64,000 nucleotides of DNA from NCBI GenBank assembly GCA_005778405.1, contig SXOA01000155.1, positions 1-64,000 on the forward strand, written 5' to 3'. The first letter of the stretch is position 1, and each line of letters begins with the position of its first letter. The translations under genes were made by a program, and so were the position numbers. The notes beneath the pieces are model-generated. The model worked only from the letters and a program-made list of their open reading frames with translations, had not been told where the DNA came from and did no database searches. Shown piece after piece: positions 1 to 7,734 of this stretch. The stretch comes from Planctomycetaceae bacterium. GTDB taxonomy: Bacteria > Planctomycetota > Planctomycetia > Pirellulales > Pirellulaceae.

Positions 1-95
1 CCGGTCCCGTCACAAATCGCGAACAGGCAATGCTGTCAAGCCGCTACTCCAACGACGCGGAGTAGTTCCGTCGGTTCCATCAGGCTCTTTCATAG

Positions 96-743
96 GCATC
101 GAAAAACAAGTTGCTCACCACGGTCGGCTGGCAAGTGAATGGGAAAACGACGTATTGCCTGGAAGGGTCGGTCTTCATCGCCGGTGCGATTGTGCAGTGG
201 TTGCGGGACGGGCTGGGGATCATCATGTCTTCCGCCGACGTAGAGAAACTGGCGGCGAGCGTTCCCGATTGTGGCGGCGTGATTCTGGTTCCCGCGCTCG
301 TGGGCCTCGGCGCTCCCTATTGGCAGCCCGACGCTCGCGGCGCGATCTTCGGCATCACGCGCGGCACGACCGCGGCCCACATCGCCCGCGCGGCAGTGGA
401 ATCTATGGCCTTTCAATCCCGCGACTTGCTGGGCGCCATGCGAAGCGACGCGGACCTGCCGCTGGCCACGCTGAAGGTCGACGGCGGCGCGAGCCTGAAC
501 AACACGCTGATGCAGTTCCAGGCCGACATCGTCGGCGCGACCGTCCGCCGCCCGGTTGTGGCCGAAACCACCGCTCTCGGCGCGGCCTATCTCGCCGGCC
601 TCGCCGTCGGCTACTGGCAGGACCAGTCCGACATCGCCCGCAACTGGGCACTCGACCAAGAGTTTCAGCCGCGGATGTCCGCGGCAGAGCGGGATGAACG
701 CTATGGCCGGTGGCAGCAGGCAGTGAAGCGCCTGTTGGCTTAG
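96..743 (+). pseudogene. glpK: Glycerol kinase C-terminal remnant (5' truncated)
   Basis: The reading frame matches only the C-terminal half of glycerol kinase (FGGY family, glycerol + ATP to glycerol 3-phosphate). Recognisable parts are SKNKLLTT at 99-122, the LEGSVF and [11 protein letters not shown] segments, the KVDGGAS ATP-binding segment and a [11 protein letters not shown] segment near the end. The family is about 500 residues; here about 214 remain. Homology already runs at the SKN codons, before the first possible start (TTG at 111), and an in-frame TAG lies at 93-95. No other frame of bases 1-92 resembles the missing N-terminal ATPase half, so this is a breakpoint rather than a simple nonsense mutation. 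It could be a rearrangement relic or an assembly junction near the contig end. Bases 1-95 hold nothing else I recognise. Confidence 0.8.
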
Positions 744-797
744 TTGGAGTCCCGCCTTCAGGCGGTTCTTTAAGACCGGCTGAAGACGGGACTCCAG
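744..797. repeat. Long hairpin between convergent genes
   Basis: Two 23-base arms (744-766 and 775-797) are complementary with about three mismatches around an 8-base loop; each arm contains GGAGTCCCGCCTTCAGGCGG or its near complement. It starts directly after the stop of the glycerol kinase remnant and ends before the stop of the opposite gene, so it can act as a bidirectional terminator. The sequence style is REP-like. Confidence 0.65.
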
Positions 798-802
798 CGC
801 GC

Positions 803-1843
803 CTATTCCGCCGGCGGTGTTGGCGGCGTCAGCGGTGCCGGATCCTTGGGTTTGGCGGCGGTTCGCTCCGGCGTCTTGATGTTCTGCTTGGGGGCGGTGG
901 CGACGTAAAGATAGGCGTTGTCCACGGTCCAGGGCGTCCCCCAGCTCCGGCCGTTGTCCATGTTGATGACGTTGTAAAAGAACGTGCTAAAGTTCACGGC
1001 CCGCCAGCTATAGCAGTGCCAGCCGCCCAGATAGTCCTTCTCGGTCAGGTCGTCGATTCCCGGCTTGCCGAAGAACTGCACGCTGCCGTCGGGAGGCATG
1101 GACATGCCGAGCGTGCACCAGCTCGCGGGCTGAAAGACGGGGCCAGGGAGATCGCGGCCGAATTCATCGGCCCGCAGCACGCTCAGAATGCTTGGCTTGA
1201 TCTTGCCGTCGGCGGCCTGCTCCCGCTGCATGTGAAAAAAGATGCCGGGCCAGTATTCGTCATATTTGTTCTGCGGCGTGTAGCCATACAGGCCAATGCG
1301 ATAGCCAAACGTCGCCCCGTTCCGCTTTTCCCATTGGGATTCCGAGGGAATATAGACGCGGCAGACGACATTGGGGGACCAGGCGACCGGGATCTGCGAG
1401 CCGGCGACCCCTTCCACATTGTGCAGCAGATCGTCCTGCTGTTCCTCGCCACTGAGCCGGCCGGGGATGCCGGGGTTCAGGGACTGCATCATCATGCAGC
1501 CCTTGCTCCCCTCGATCCCTCCCGGCGGCGTGGCGATCCGCTTGACCACGTCCGGCGTGCCGCGCTTTCCCCCTTCGGCCCACAGGTTGTTGAGCGAGAT
1601 GCCGCCGGGGACGTTCATCTGCTTATTGATATTCCAACTGCTTTTGGGGTGCTGCGGATAATACTCAAACTTGTCGTCCTCGAAGTCGTCGCCGGTTTTC
1701 GAAATCCGCAGCCCGGTGCCGGGGATGAGGAGCTTCTTTTTCGGCTGAGTGGGCTGCTGGGCCCAGGCGAGCGCGGGAAGAGTGGCGGAGGCGAGGGCTA
1801 GCGAGCCCAGGCCGAAAGCTCGGCGGGAGATGGTGGTTAGCAT
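803..1843 (-). CDS. Tat-exported conserved hypothetical protein
   Basis: A 346-residue protein with a twin-arginine signal peptide: SRRAFGLGS at residues 6-14, a hydrophobic stretch, and an AxA-type cleavage site near residues 24-28. The mature part has no motif I can name; it is rich in aromatic residues and glycine (for example FFYNVINMDNG and WHCYSW), the look of a beta-rich extracytoplasmic domain, and it ends in a Pro/Thr/Lys-rich tail. The Tat route implies export in the folded state, often with a cofactor, but no cofactor motif is visible. It is divergent from queA and probably has its own promoter. Function unknown; likely a planctomycete-specific family. Confidence 0.75.
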   Translation of the reverse strand: MLTTISRRAFGLGSLALASATLPALAWAQQPTQPKKKLLIPGTGLRISKTGDDFEDDKFEYYPQHPKSSWNINKQMNVPGGISLNNLWAEGGKRGTPDVVKRIATPPGGIEGSKGCMMMQSLNPGIPGRLSGEEQQDDLLHNVEGVAGSQIPVAWSPNVVCRVYIPSESQWEKRNGATFGYRIGLYGYTPQNKYDEYWPGIFFHMQREQAADGKIKPSILSVLRADEFGRDLPGPVFQPASWCTLGMSMPPDGSVQFFGKPGIDDLTEKDYLGGWHCYSWRAVNFSTFFYNVINMDNGRSWGTPWTVDNAYLYVATAPKQNIKTPERTAAKPKDPAPLTPPTPPAE

Positions 1844-2024
1844 GGATGCGGCGGGTAGAAGGCCGTAGATGCGGAAAAACCGTTACACTTTACCGGGACG
1901 CGAGGAATAAGCGATTCCGGCGGCAGCAACGGACAATCCAGAATATCGGAACGAGTTGTTACGAGCGTTAAATTTACCCTCCCCGGCCGGAAAGCTTCAC
2001 CAAAGATCGAGTCCACTGTTCCCC

Positions 2025-3071
2025 ATGCCCGACCTCAGCCACTACGACTACGATCTCCCTCGCGAGCTCATCGCCCAGCAGCCGCTGAAAGCGCGACAAG
2101 ATGCCCGGCTCTTGGTCGTGAACCGGCAGGCGGAGAGCATCGAACATGCCTATGTGCGGGATTTGCCAGAATATCTGGCGGCGGGAGACACGCTTGTTCT
2201 CAATGATACGCGGGTCATTCCGGCCCGGCTCGTCGGCCGGCGCGAGCGGACGAATGCCCGCTGGACCGGGCTGTTTCTGAGCGCCGACGAGAACGGCAAC
2301 TGGCAAGTCCTCAGCAAGACGCGCGGCAAGCTGGAGGCGGGAGAGGCAATTTCCATCGTTTCCTGGGATGTGAGCCAGGAGCTGCGACTGCGGCTGCTCA
2401 CGAAGCTTGACGGAGGAGTGTGGGCGGTTCGTCCCGAGCCGATGGGGGACGCTCTGCCGCTGCTCGAAAAAGTCGGCCGCGTCCCGCTGCCGCCGTACAT
2501 CCGTGACGGCGAGATGACCGAAGCGGACCGGCAGACGTACCAAACAGTCTTCGCCAAGGAGCCCGGTGCCGTCGCCGCTCCAACCGCCGGTCTGCACTTC
2601 ACCGACGAGCTGCTGAGCAAACTCAGCAAGCAAGGCATCCCCCGCGAGTTCGTCACGCTCCACGTGGGCATCGGCACCTTTCGCCCCATTAGCACGCCGA
2701 CCATCGACGAGCACGTCATGCACCACGAATGGTGCAGCCTCAGTCGCGAGACCGTGGACCGACTGATTGCGACCCACACGCGCAAAGGACGGATTGTCGC
2801 CGTGGGGACTACCGTTGTCCGGACTTTGGAAACCGCCGCTCACCGCGGCAGCCTTGCGCCTTACACCGGCACCACCAACCTGTTCATCCGCCCGCCGTAC
2901 AACTTTCACGCGGTCGACGCCCTGCTCACCAACTTCCATCTTCCCAAAAGCACGCTGCTCATCCTCGTCCGCACCTTCGGCGGCGACGACCTCATCCGCC
3001 GGGCCTATGACACGGCCATTCGGGAAGGATACAGGTTTTTCAGCTATGGGGATGCGATGCTGATTGTGTAG
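2025..3071 (+). CDS. queA: tRNA preQ1(34) S-adenosylmethionine ribosyltransferase-isomerase
   Basis: QueA transfers and isomerises the ribosyl part of S-adenosylmethionine onto preQ1 at tRNA position 34, giving epoxyqueuosine. The 348-residue product has the family hallmarks along its whole length: YDLPRELIAQ at the start, LVLNDTRVIPARL, APTAGLHFT, LHVGIGTFRP, VGTTVVRTLE and NFHLPKSTLL near the end. The frame is open upstream to 1956, but ATG at 2025 begins MPDLSHYDYDLP, which fits the family's N-terminus. The 52 bases after it carry no gene before the RmlD-like reductase. Cytoplasmic enzyme. Confidence 0.97.
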   Translation: MPDLSHYDYDLPRELIAQQPLKARQDARLLVVNRQAESIEHAYVRDLPEYLAAGDTLVLNDTRVIPARLVGRRERTNARWTGLFLSADENGNWQVLSKTRGKLEAGEAISIVSWDVSQELRLRLLTKLDGGVWAVRPEPMGDALPLLEKVGRVPLPPYIRDGEMTEADRQTYQTVFAKEPGAVAAPTAGLHFTDELLSKLSKQGIPREFVTLHVGIGTFRPISTPTIDEHVMHHEWCSLSRETVDRLIATHTRKGRIVAVGTTVVRTLETAAHRGSLAPYTGTTNLFIRPPYNFHAVDALLTNFHLPKSTLLILVRTFGGDDLIRRAYDTAIREGYRFFSYGDAMLIV

Positions 3072-3123
3072 CTGGCGGGTATAATGAGTCGTTTGTCGCC
3101 TCGATCGTAGATTTACCCCCCTC

Positions 3124-4149
3124 ATGCCCCACCTCCCCACTCCTCCTCTGCCGCTGCTCATCACCGGCGTGGCGGGGGTGGCGGGATATAACGCGCTCTC
3201 CCATTTTCGCCGCCGGTATCCGGGGCAGGTCATCGCCATTCGCCGCACCGATAACTGGCCGCTCAAGGGGGAAGGGATTCTGGCCTGCGACGGCGATGAC
3301 AAGGACCAGATGCGGCGGCTGTTTGATCGCTATCAGTTTCGCGCGGTGCTGAACTGTGAAGGGACCTGCAAGCTCAAATCGTGCGAGCTCGACCCTTCGA
3401 TGGCTCAGCGGGTGAATATCGACAGCGTGGTGAACCTGCTGGAGGTTGCTGGCGGGGCCGAAGTGCGGCTGGCACACTTATCCATCGACCTGGTTTATTC
3501 CGGCACGCGCGGCGGCCAGCATGTGGAAGAGGACGCGACCGACCCCGTCACGGTCTACGGAAAAACGATGGCCGAGGCGGAGCAGATCATCCTTCGCGAA
3601 CGGCCCGACGCTTGCCAACTCCGCATTTCCCTGCCGATGGGGATCAGCTTTAACGGCCACGCCGGAGCCATCGACTGGATTCAGTCTCGCTTCAAGAAGC
3701 AGAAACCCGCGACGCTCTATTACGACGAAGTCCGAACGCCGACCTACACCGATTGCCTCAATCCTCTGCTGCAGCGAGTTCTCGCCGGCAACCTCGCCGG
3801 CCTGTTCCACGCTGGCGGGCCGCGGGCACTTAGCCTGTATCAGATTGCCCAGATCATCAATCGCGTCGGCGGCTATGACCCCGATCACCTCATGGGCTGC
3901 AACCGGATCGAAGCCGGCCCGATTCCACCCCGCGCCGGCGACGTCAGCATGGACAGCAGCAAACTGGCCCGCGCCCTCGGCCACGATCCGTTCGACCCTT
4001 GGCCGCACGACGATGCCTTGGTCCCCACGCATCACGATTGGCATCGCGAACGGCCACCAGGCGAGAACGGCTCGGCGGAGTATCTGCGGGACGTGCTCTA
4101 TCACAATCCTCGGCGGCGGCGAACCGCTTTGAAAGCGGCGAATTCCTGA
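3124..4149 (+). CDS. RmlD-like NAD(P)-dependent sugar-nucleotide reductase/SDR
   Basis: Extended short-chain dehydrogenase of 341 residues resembling dTDP-4-dehydrorhamnose reductase (RmlD). The N-terminal Rossmann motif is TGVAGVAG (residues 14-21). The active-site region reads VYGKTMAEAE, with Tyr145 but Met149 where the YxxxK motif has lysine, so the catalytic Lys appears replaced. Further family-like segments are LSIDLVYSG (119-127) and SLYQIAQIINRVGGY. It ends 3 bases before the start of a membrane glycosyltransferase, which suggests a cell-surface polysaccharide or glycolipid unit. It may be a true reductase using another lysine, or a non-catalytic or differently specific member. Confidence 0.8.
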   Translation: MPHLPTPPLPLLITGVAGVAGYNALSHFRRRYPGQVIAIRRTDNWPLKGEGILACDGDDKDQMRRLFDRYQFRAVLNCEGTCKLKSCELDPSMAQRVNIDSVVNLLEVAGGAEVRLAHLSIDLVYSGTRGGQHVEEDATDPVTVYGKTMAEAEQIILRERPDACQLRISLPMGISFNGHAGAIDWIQSRFKKQKPATLYYDEVRTPTYTDCLNPLLQRVLAGNLAGLFHAGGPRALSLYQIAQIINRVGGYDPDHLMGCNRIEAGPIPPRAGDVSMDSSKLARALGHDPFDPWPHDDALVPTHHDWHRERPPGENGSAEYLRDVLYHNPRRRRTALKAANS

Positions 4150-4152
4150 CGC

Positions 4153-5322
4153 ATGCACTACTATCATCTCGTCATGCCCTGGCTGGCCGGCTTCAGCCTG
4201 CTGGCCACACTGCTGGTCTTCGCTCTGTGGGTCTATGCCGGTCTGCTCATCAAAAAGCTCCGCGAACTGCCGCTGCTGGAGGCAGATGCTCCGTTGCCGC
4301 GGGTGTCGCTCGTCGCTCCCGCCCGCAATGAGGAGCGGAACATCGAGCAGGCGGTCCGTTCGCTCTTGAAACTTGACTATCCCGACTTGCAAATCACGCT
4401 CGTCAACGACCGTTCGACCGATTCCACAGGCCAAATCCTGGACCGATTAGTAAGCGAATTCCCGCAGCTCAATGTGGTGCATCTCACGGAGCTGCCGGCG
4501 GGCTGGCTGGGAAAGAACCACGCCATGCAGCACGGCGCGGAAGGGAGCAGCGGAGAGTGGATTCTCTTCACCGACGCCGACGTCATCTTTGAGCCGACCA
4601 CGCTCAAGCGGGCGATCAGGTATGCCATTGAGCACAACGCCGATCATCTCGTCGCCACGCCCGATACGCGGATGCCTTCCTGGCTCCTAAAGTGCTTTAT
4701 CGTTACGTTTGCCATGAATTTCTTGCTGTTCGTCCGCGCGTGGGGCGTCCGCAACCCCAAGAGCACGGCCCACGTCGGCATTGGGGCCTTCAACCTGATC
4801 CGCCGCGAAGTCTTCGAGAAAATCGCAGGCTTCCGCCCCATCAAGATGCGCCCCGACGACGACCTCAAGCTCGGCAAACTCGTCAAGCTCCGCGGATTTC
4901 GGCAGGATCTGGTCAGCGGCATCGATGGCATGATCGTGGTCCACTGGTACGGCTCGCTGTGGGAAATGGTCCGCGGCCTGGAGAAGAATATGTATGCCGC
5001 CATCGACTACAACTTTTTCGCGGCGGTCTTCATCTCCGTGGCGATGCTGCTGCTCAACATCTGGCCCTACTTCGCGCTTTTCCTCACGACGGGAATTGCC
5101 CGCTGGCTGTATGTGGCGAATATTGTGGTCCTCACGTTGTTGCTCGCCAGCTCGGCCCGCGAAACCCGCAGCCCCTATTCCTGCGCCCTCGGCTTTCCCC
5201 TCGCCGTGCTGCTCTTCCTCTTCATCCAGTGGCGTTCGATCTTTCTCACCTACTGGAACAACGGCATCCAGTGGCGGGATACGCACTATTCGCTGGCGGA
5301 GCTGCGGGCGAATAAGATCTGA
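4153..5322 (+). CDS. Membrane-anchored family 2 glycosyltransferase
   Basis: GT2-type enzyme of 389 residues. An N-terminal membrane helix (about 8-32) precedes the catalytic domain with VAPARNEERNI, VNDRSTDST (nucleotide-sugar site), FTDADVIF (metal-binding DxD) and RPDDDLKLG. The C-terminal 90 residues form several hydrophobic segments. The layout resembles CrtQ/HpnB-type glycosyltransferases that act on membrane lipids or carotenoids. It follows the RmlD-like gene with 3 bases between, so they are probably cotranscribed. Donor and acceptor cannot be told from sequence. Confidence 0.85.
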   Translation: MHYYHLVMPWLAGFSLLATLLVFALWVYAGLLIKKLRELPLLEADAPLPRVSLVAPARNEERNIEQAVRSLLKLDYPDLQITLVNDRSTDSTGQILDRLVSEFPQLNVVHLTELPAGWLGKNHAMQHGAEGSSGEWILFTDADVIFEPTTLKRAIRYAIEHNADHLVATPDTRMPSWLLKCFIVTFAMNFLLFVRAWGVRNPKSTAHVGIGAFNLIRREVFEKIAGFRPIKMRPDDDLKLGKLVKLRGFRQDLVSGIDGMIVVHWYGSLWEMVRGLEKNMYAAIDYNFFAAVFISVAMLLLNIWPYFALFLTTGIARWLYVANIVVLTLLLASSARETRSPYSCALGFPLAVLLFLFIQWRSIFLTYWNNGIQWRDTHYSLAELRANKI

Positions 5323-5475
5323 GGGAGTGCAGAGTGAATGCAGAGGCTGGTAGTGTCCTAAGAGGCAAACAAATAACCGAATGGGTAAGCTGGAAAAACG
5401 GGGGGATTTCTCGTCGCCAGCGAGGTTTTTTGTCGGCCTCTAAATTGAAATTGCCAGCAGGCGGTCCCCACCGAA

Positions 5476-5679
5476 TCAGGAACCACTAAACCGGCCAGTT
5501 CGCCAAAGGAATTCGATCCAAAGAATCACTGCGGCTGCGACAAAGAGCCACTTTGCGTATTTCGCCATCCGCGACATGCCGCCGACTTCGTAGAAATTCA
5601 ATGCGATTGCGATTATGAACGCCGCCGCCATGAGCCAGGTTTCTGGCGAGGTCATCATATCCCATTGGTTCGCGTCCAT
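5476..5679 (-). CDS. Small two-helix membrane protein
   Basis: A 67-residue reading frame with two predicted membrane helices (about 14-31 and 41-59) linked by a basic stretch, and a charged C-terminus. No family recognised. It is isolated, lying between a pair of complementary low-complexity repeat arms (5324-5346 and 5757-5795). Composition is protein-like, but there is no strong independent support for translation. Confidence 0.5.
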   Translation of the reverse strand: MDANQWDMMTSPETWLMAAAFIIAIALNFYEVGGMSRMAKYAKWLFVAAAVILWIEFLWRTGRFSGS

Positions 5680-5756
5680 CCCGCCATTCTACCAGCGCAG
5701 CAAAAAGGCCCGCTAACTCTGGCGGGACGGGAGGCTAGGCCGCAACCCAATGGCTT

Positions 5757-5795
5757 CTTCACTTTACACTTTGCACTCTACACTGTGCACTTTCC
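5757..5795. repeat. Degenerate-word repeat arm, complementary to 5324-5346
   Basis: This stretch is made of imperfect copies of a word like CACTTTGCA. Its complement matches the word AGAGTGCA, repeated at 5324-5346 right after the glycosyltransferase stop. The two arms enclose the small membrane protein gene. The right arm sits immediately before the stop of the KAP-like gene. Confidence 0.5.
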
Positions 5796-7319
5796 TCAAC
5801 CAGCGCCCACGCCCCGATCAAACGCATCCTGATCGCGCAAATTCAGCGCCAGCGTCGATTCAAAAAGTCCCGACGAAATCTGCCACGAAGGGTTTTCGTC
5901 GGTGTGGCTGTTGCAGTGGCTGACGATGAGGTGGTAGAGAAATTTGAAGAGCCGGCGGGGGACCCGGAGGCTGCGGAAGGCTTCGATCAGGCGCGGGGCG
6001 GAGACCGACGGCTCGAAGAGTTCCCGGACACTCGGCTGTTGCATGCTGCCGCTGCCGGGGGTGGTATTGGCGCAGGCCCGGACGCGGGCGGTGGCGACGT
6101 CGAACAGGGCTTCGCCGGTCCATTCGAAGGACGGAATCATGTTCTGCTTGTCGAGGCGGGCCCGCTGATAGAAGTCCCGCTCCTCCCGTTCGACAAAACG
6201 GGTCAATTCCATGGGCAGCATCAGTTTAAGCCCCAGGCCGGGATGCTTGAGAAACTTGTTGTCCAGCATCGGCCAGAGCAGGGCCTTCATCAGTTCCGCC
6301 GAGCCGTTGATTAGGTGCGGCTCATCGACCCGGTCCACCAGCACGATGATGCCGGGATGGCCGAGCGTTTGCAAAATAGCCTGGAACTTCAGCAGCAGCT
6401 CGTAACGGCTGTCGGTGCTGTCTTTGTTGGGTAGCGGCTGGCTGGAAAGTTCGGCGGAGGTGAATTGCTGCAGGACCTGGCGAAGCGGATTGGTTTCGTG
6501 GTTCCCCACTCGCATCCGGTGCAGGATGCCGCGCGCCAGCCAGAAAGTCTTCCACGTCCGCCACAGCCACGGGGCAAAGCCGGCCAGCGCCAGCGGAATG
6601 CTGGCCCACCACGGCGGAATCCAGCCTTGCATCCCTCCCCGCCACATGCAGAGCAGCAGCACGCAGAACAGCACCAGCCAGGTCCAGCCCAGGACCAGCG
6701 GCCAGAACGAGAGCAGCGTGTTGTACTTGAGCCCGCGGCGCAAGCGATGCCAGCGCCCCTTGAACGTCTCCGCCGTGGACTGGTCGTAGCAGGCGGCGAG
6801 CAACAAAAGGTCGCGGGCCTGATGCCGGTCCAGCTTCTGCGCCGCCGACGCTTCGATTTCGCAGTGCACGCTTTGGCTCGGCTGGCGGACATCGAGCAGC
6901 CGGTCCACCAGGCCGGTGACGCCGAGGGACAGGATGCTGTCCATGTGGTCCCACAGCTTCCAATGGCCGAGGACTTTTTCCGCCCGCTTCTGCCGGCTGC
7001 CGAGCCGGTCCCGAAAGCGGTCGAGGAACGGGTTGAAGTCGTCGTAATGGATCACAAACAGCCGCCGCCCCGGATGCTCGCGGTTGTACTGCTCCAGGTG
7101 CCGGGCCAGTTGCAGCCGCATGGCCGTTTTGCCGGAACCTTTCTCGCCAAACACGATGGCGCTGGCCGGCTCGGCGGGATCGCCGTAGACCTTGTCCCAG
7201 GTGGGATGATAGGTGCTATCGATGCAGTGTTCCTTGAACACCGGGTCGGTCTGGGCATCCTCCTCCGCGAACGGATTGCGCGCGATGCCGTGATGGTCCA
7301 GGAAGTCTTGAACTTTCAT
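5796..7319 (-). CDS. KAP-like P-loop NTPase with intramolecular membrane insert
   Basis: A 507-residue predicted NTPase. Walker A is GEKGSGKT (58-65) and a Walker B-like strand is IIVLVDRVDEP (324-334). Two membrane helices (about 203-225 and 238-258, very Trp-rich) lie between them. In KAP-family NTPases the membrane helices are likewise inserted inside the P-loop domain, which is why I assign this group. KAP members are membrane-bound ATPases, some linked to phage exclusion (PifA) and some to membrane-associated complexes. Monocistronic, and divergent from the SulP unit; a dispersed repeat (7402-7485) lies upstream of its start. A defence role is possible but not shown. Confidence 0.7.
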   Translation of the reverse strand: MKVQDFLDHHGIARNPFAEEDAQTDPVFKEHCIDSTYHPTWDKVYGDPAEPASAIVFGEKGSGKTAMRLQLARHLEQYNREHPGRRLFVIHYDDFNPFLDRFRDRLGSRQKRAEKVLGHWKLWDHMDSILSLGVTGLVDRLLDVRQPSQSVHCEIEASAAQKLDRHQARDLLLLAACYDQSTAETFKGRWHRLRRGLKYNTLLSFWPLVLGWTWLVLFCVLLLCMWRGGMQGWIPPWWASIPLALAGFAPWLWRTWKTFWLARGILHRMRVGNHETNPLRQVLQQFTSAELSSQPLPNKDSTDSRYELLLKFQAILQTLGHPGIIVLVDRVDEPHLINGSAELMKALLWPMLDNKFLKHPGLGLKLMLPMELTRFVEREERDFYQRARLDKQNMIPSFEWTGEALFDVATARVRACANTTPGSGSMQQPSVRELFEPSVSAPRLIEAFRSLRVPRRLFKFLYHLIVSHCNSHTDENPSWQISSGLFESTLALNLRDQDAFDRGVGAG

Positions 7320-7734
7320 GGTGCGGGAATTCCAGGTGCGGGGCGGAATTCAAAGCGTCCCCTTTATCATAGTTGCCCCGTGCGGGCGGTGGGGGGCAGG
7401 TGGCGACCGACATCAGCCCGAAGCGCGAGTGAAGGCAATCACGGCCGCAGTTGGTAGGTAGAAATGCGACTTTCCCGCGAGCCGCATGTTCCATTTCTTG
7501 TCCTTCAAGTCGAGGAAACGGTGGCGGTCCATTTTCAAATATGGACCCGTCCCCATTGCACTTGGGCGGGATCCCGAATCGCTATTTATAGATCTGTGAA
7601 TCATTACAAATCCGCAAGGTCTTTCGTGATCGAGAGCCTGAAGTCTTAGAGTGAATAGACTGGTTGATAGGAATTCTGGTTCTCGGTTCGTCCGATATGA
7701 GCGTTTGGACGAAGGATCAAAAGGAGGTTCGACG
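7320..7734. other. Divergent intergenic region with dispersed repeat
   Basis: About 415 bases between the KAP-like gene and the SulP gene. Bases 7402-7485 match 12844-12930 in blocks: GCGACCGACATSAGCCCGAA, then CACGGCCG, then ATGCGACTTTCC and CGAGC. Both copies lie 80-90 bases upstream of a minus-strand gene start. The remainder, apart from the ribosome binding site at 7721, shows nothing I recognise. Confidence 0.55.
7721..7727 (+). promoter_or_regulatory. Strong ribosome binding site that sets a TTG start
   Basis: AAGGAGG lies 7 bases before TTG at 7735, an ideal spacing. The frame is open further up to a GTG at 7651, but that codon has no Shine-Dalgarno sequence, so the TTG is chosen as the start of the SulP fusion protein. 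Confidence 0.7.

Noticed and set aside
93-95. Programmed readthrough of TAG in the glycerol kinase remnant
   Set aside because: The sequence upstream of the TAG does not continue the family, so readthrough would not restore the enzyme.
1974-3302. A 442-codon open frame opposite queA
   Set aside because: Composition is Arg/Gly/Ala-rich with no motif; queA on the other strand is unmistakable. GC-rich third positions open the opposite frame.
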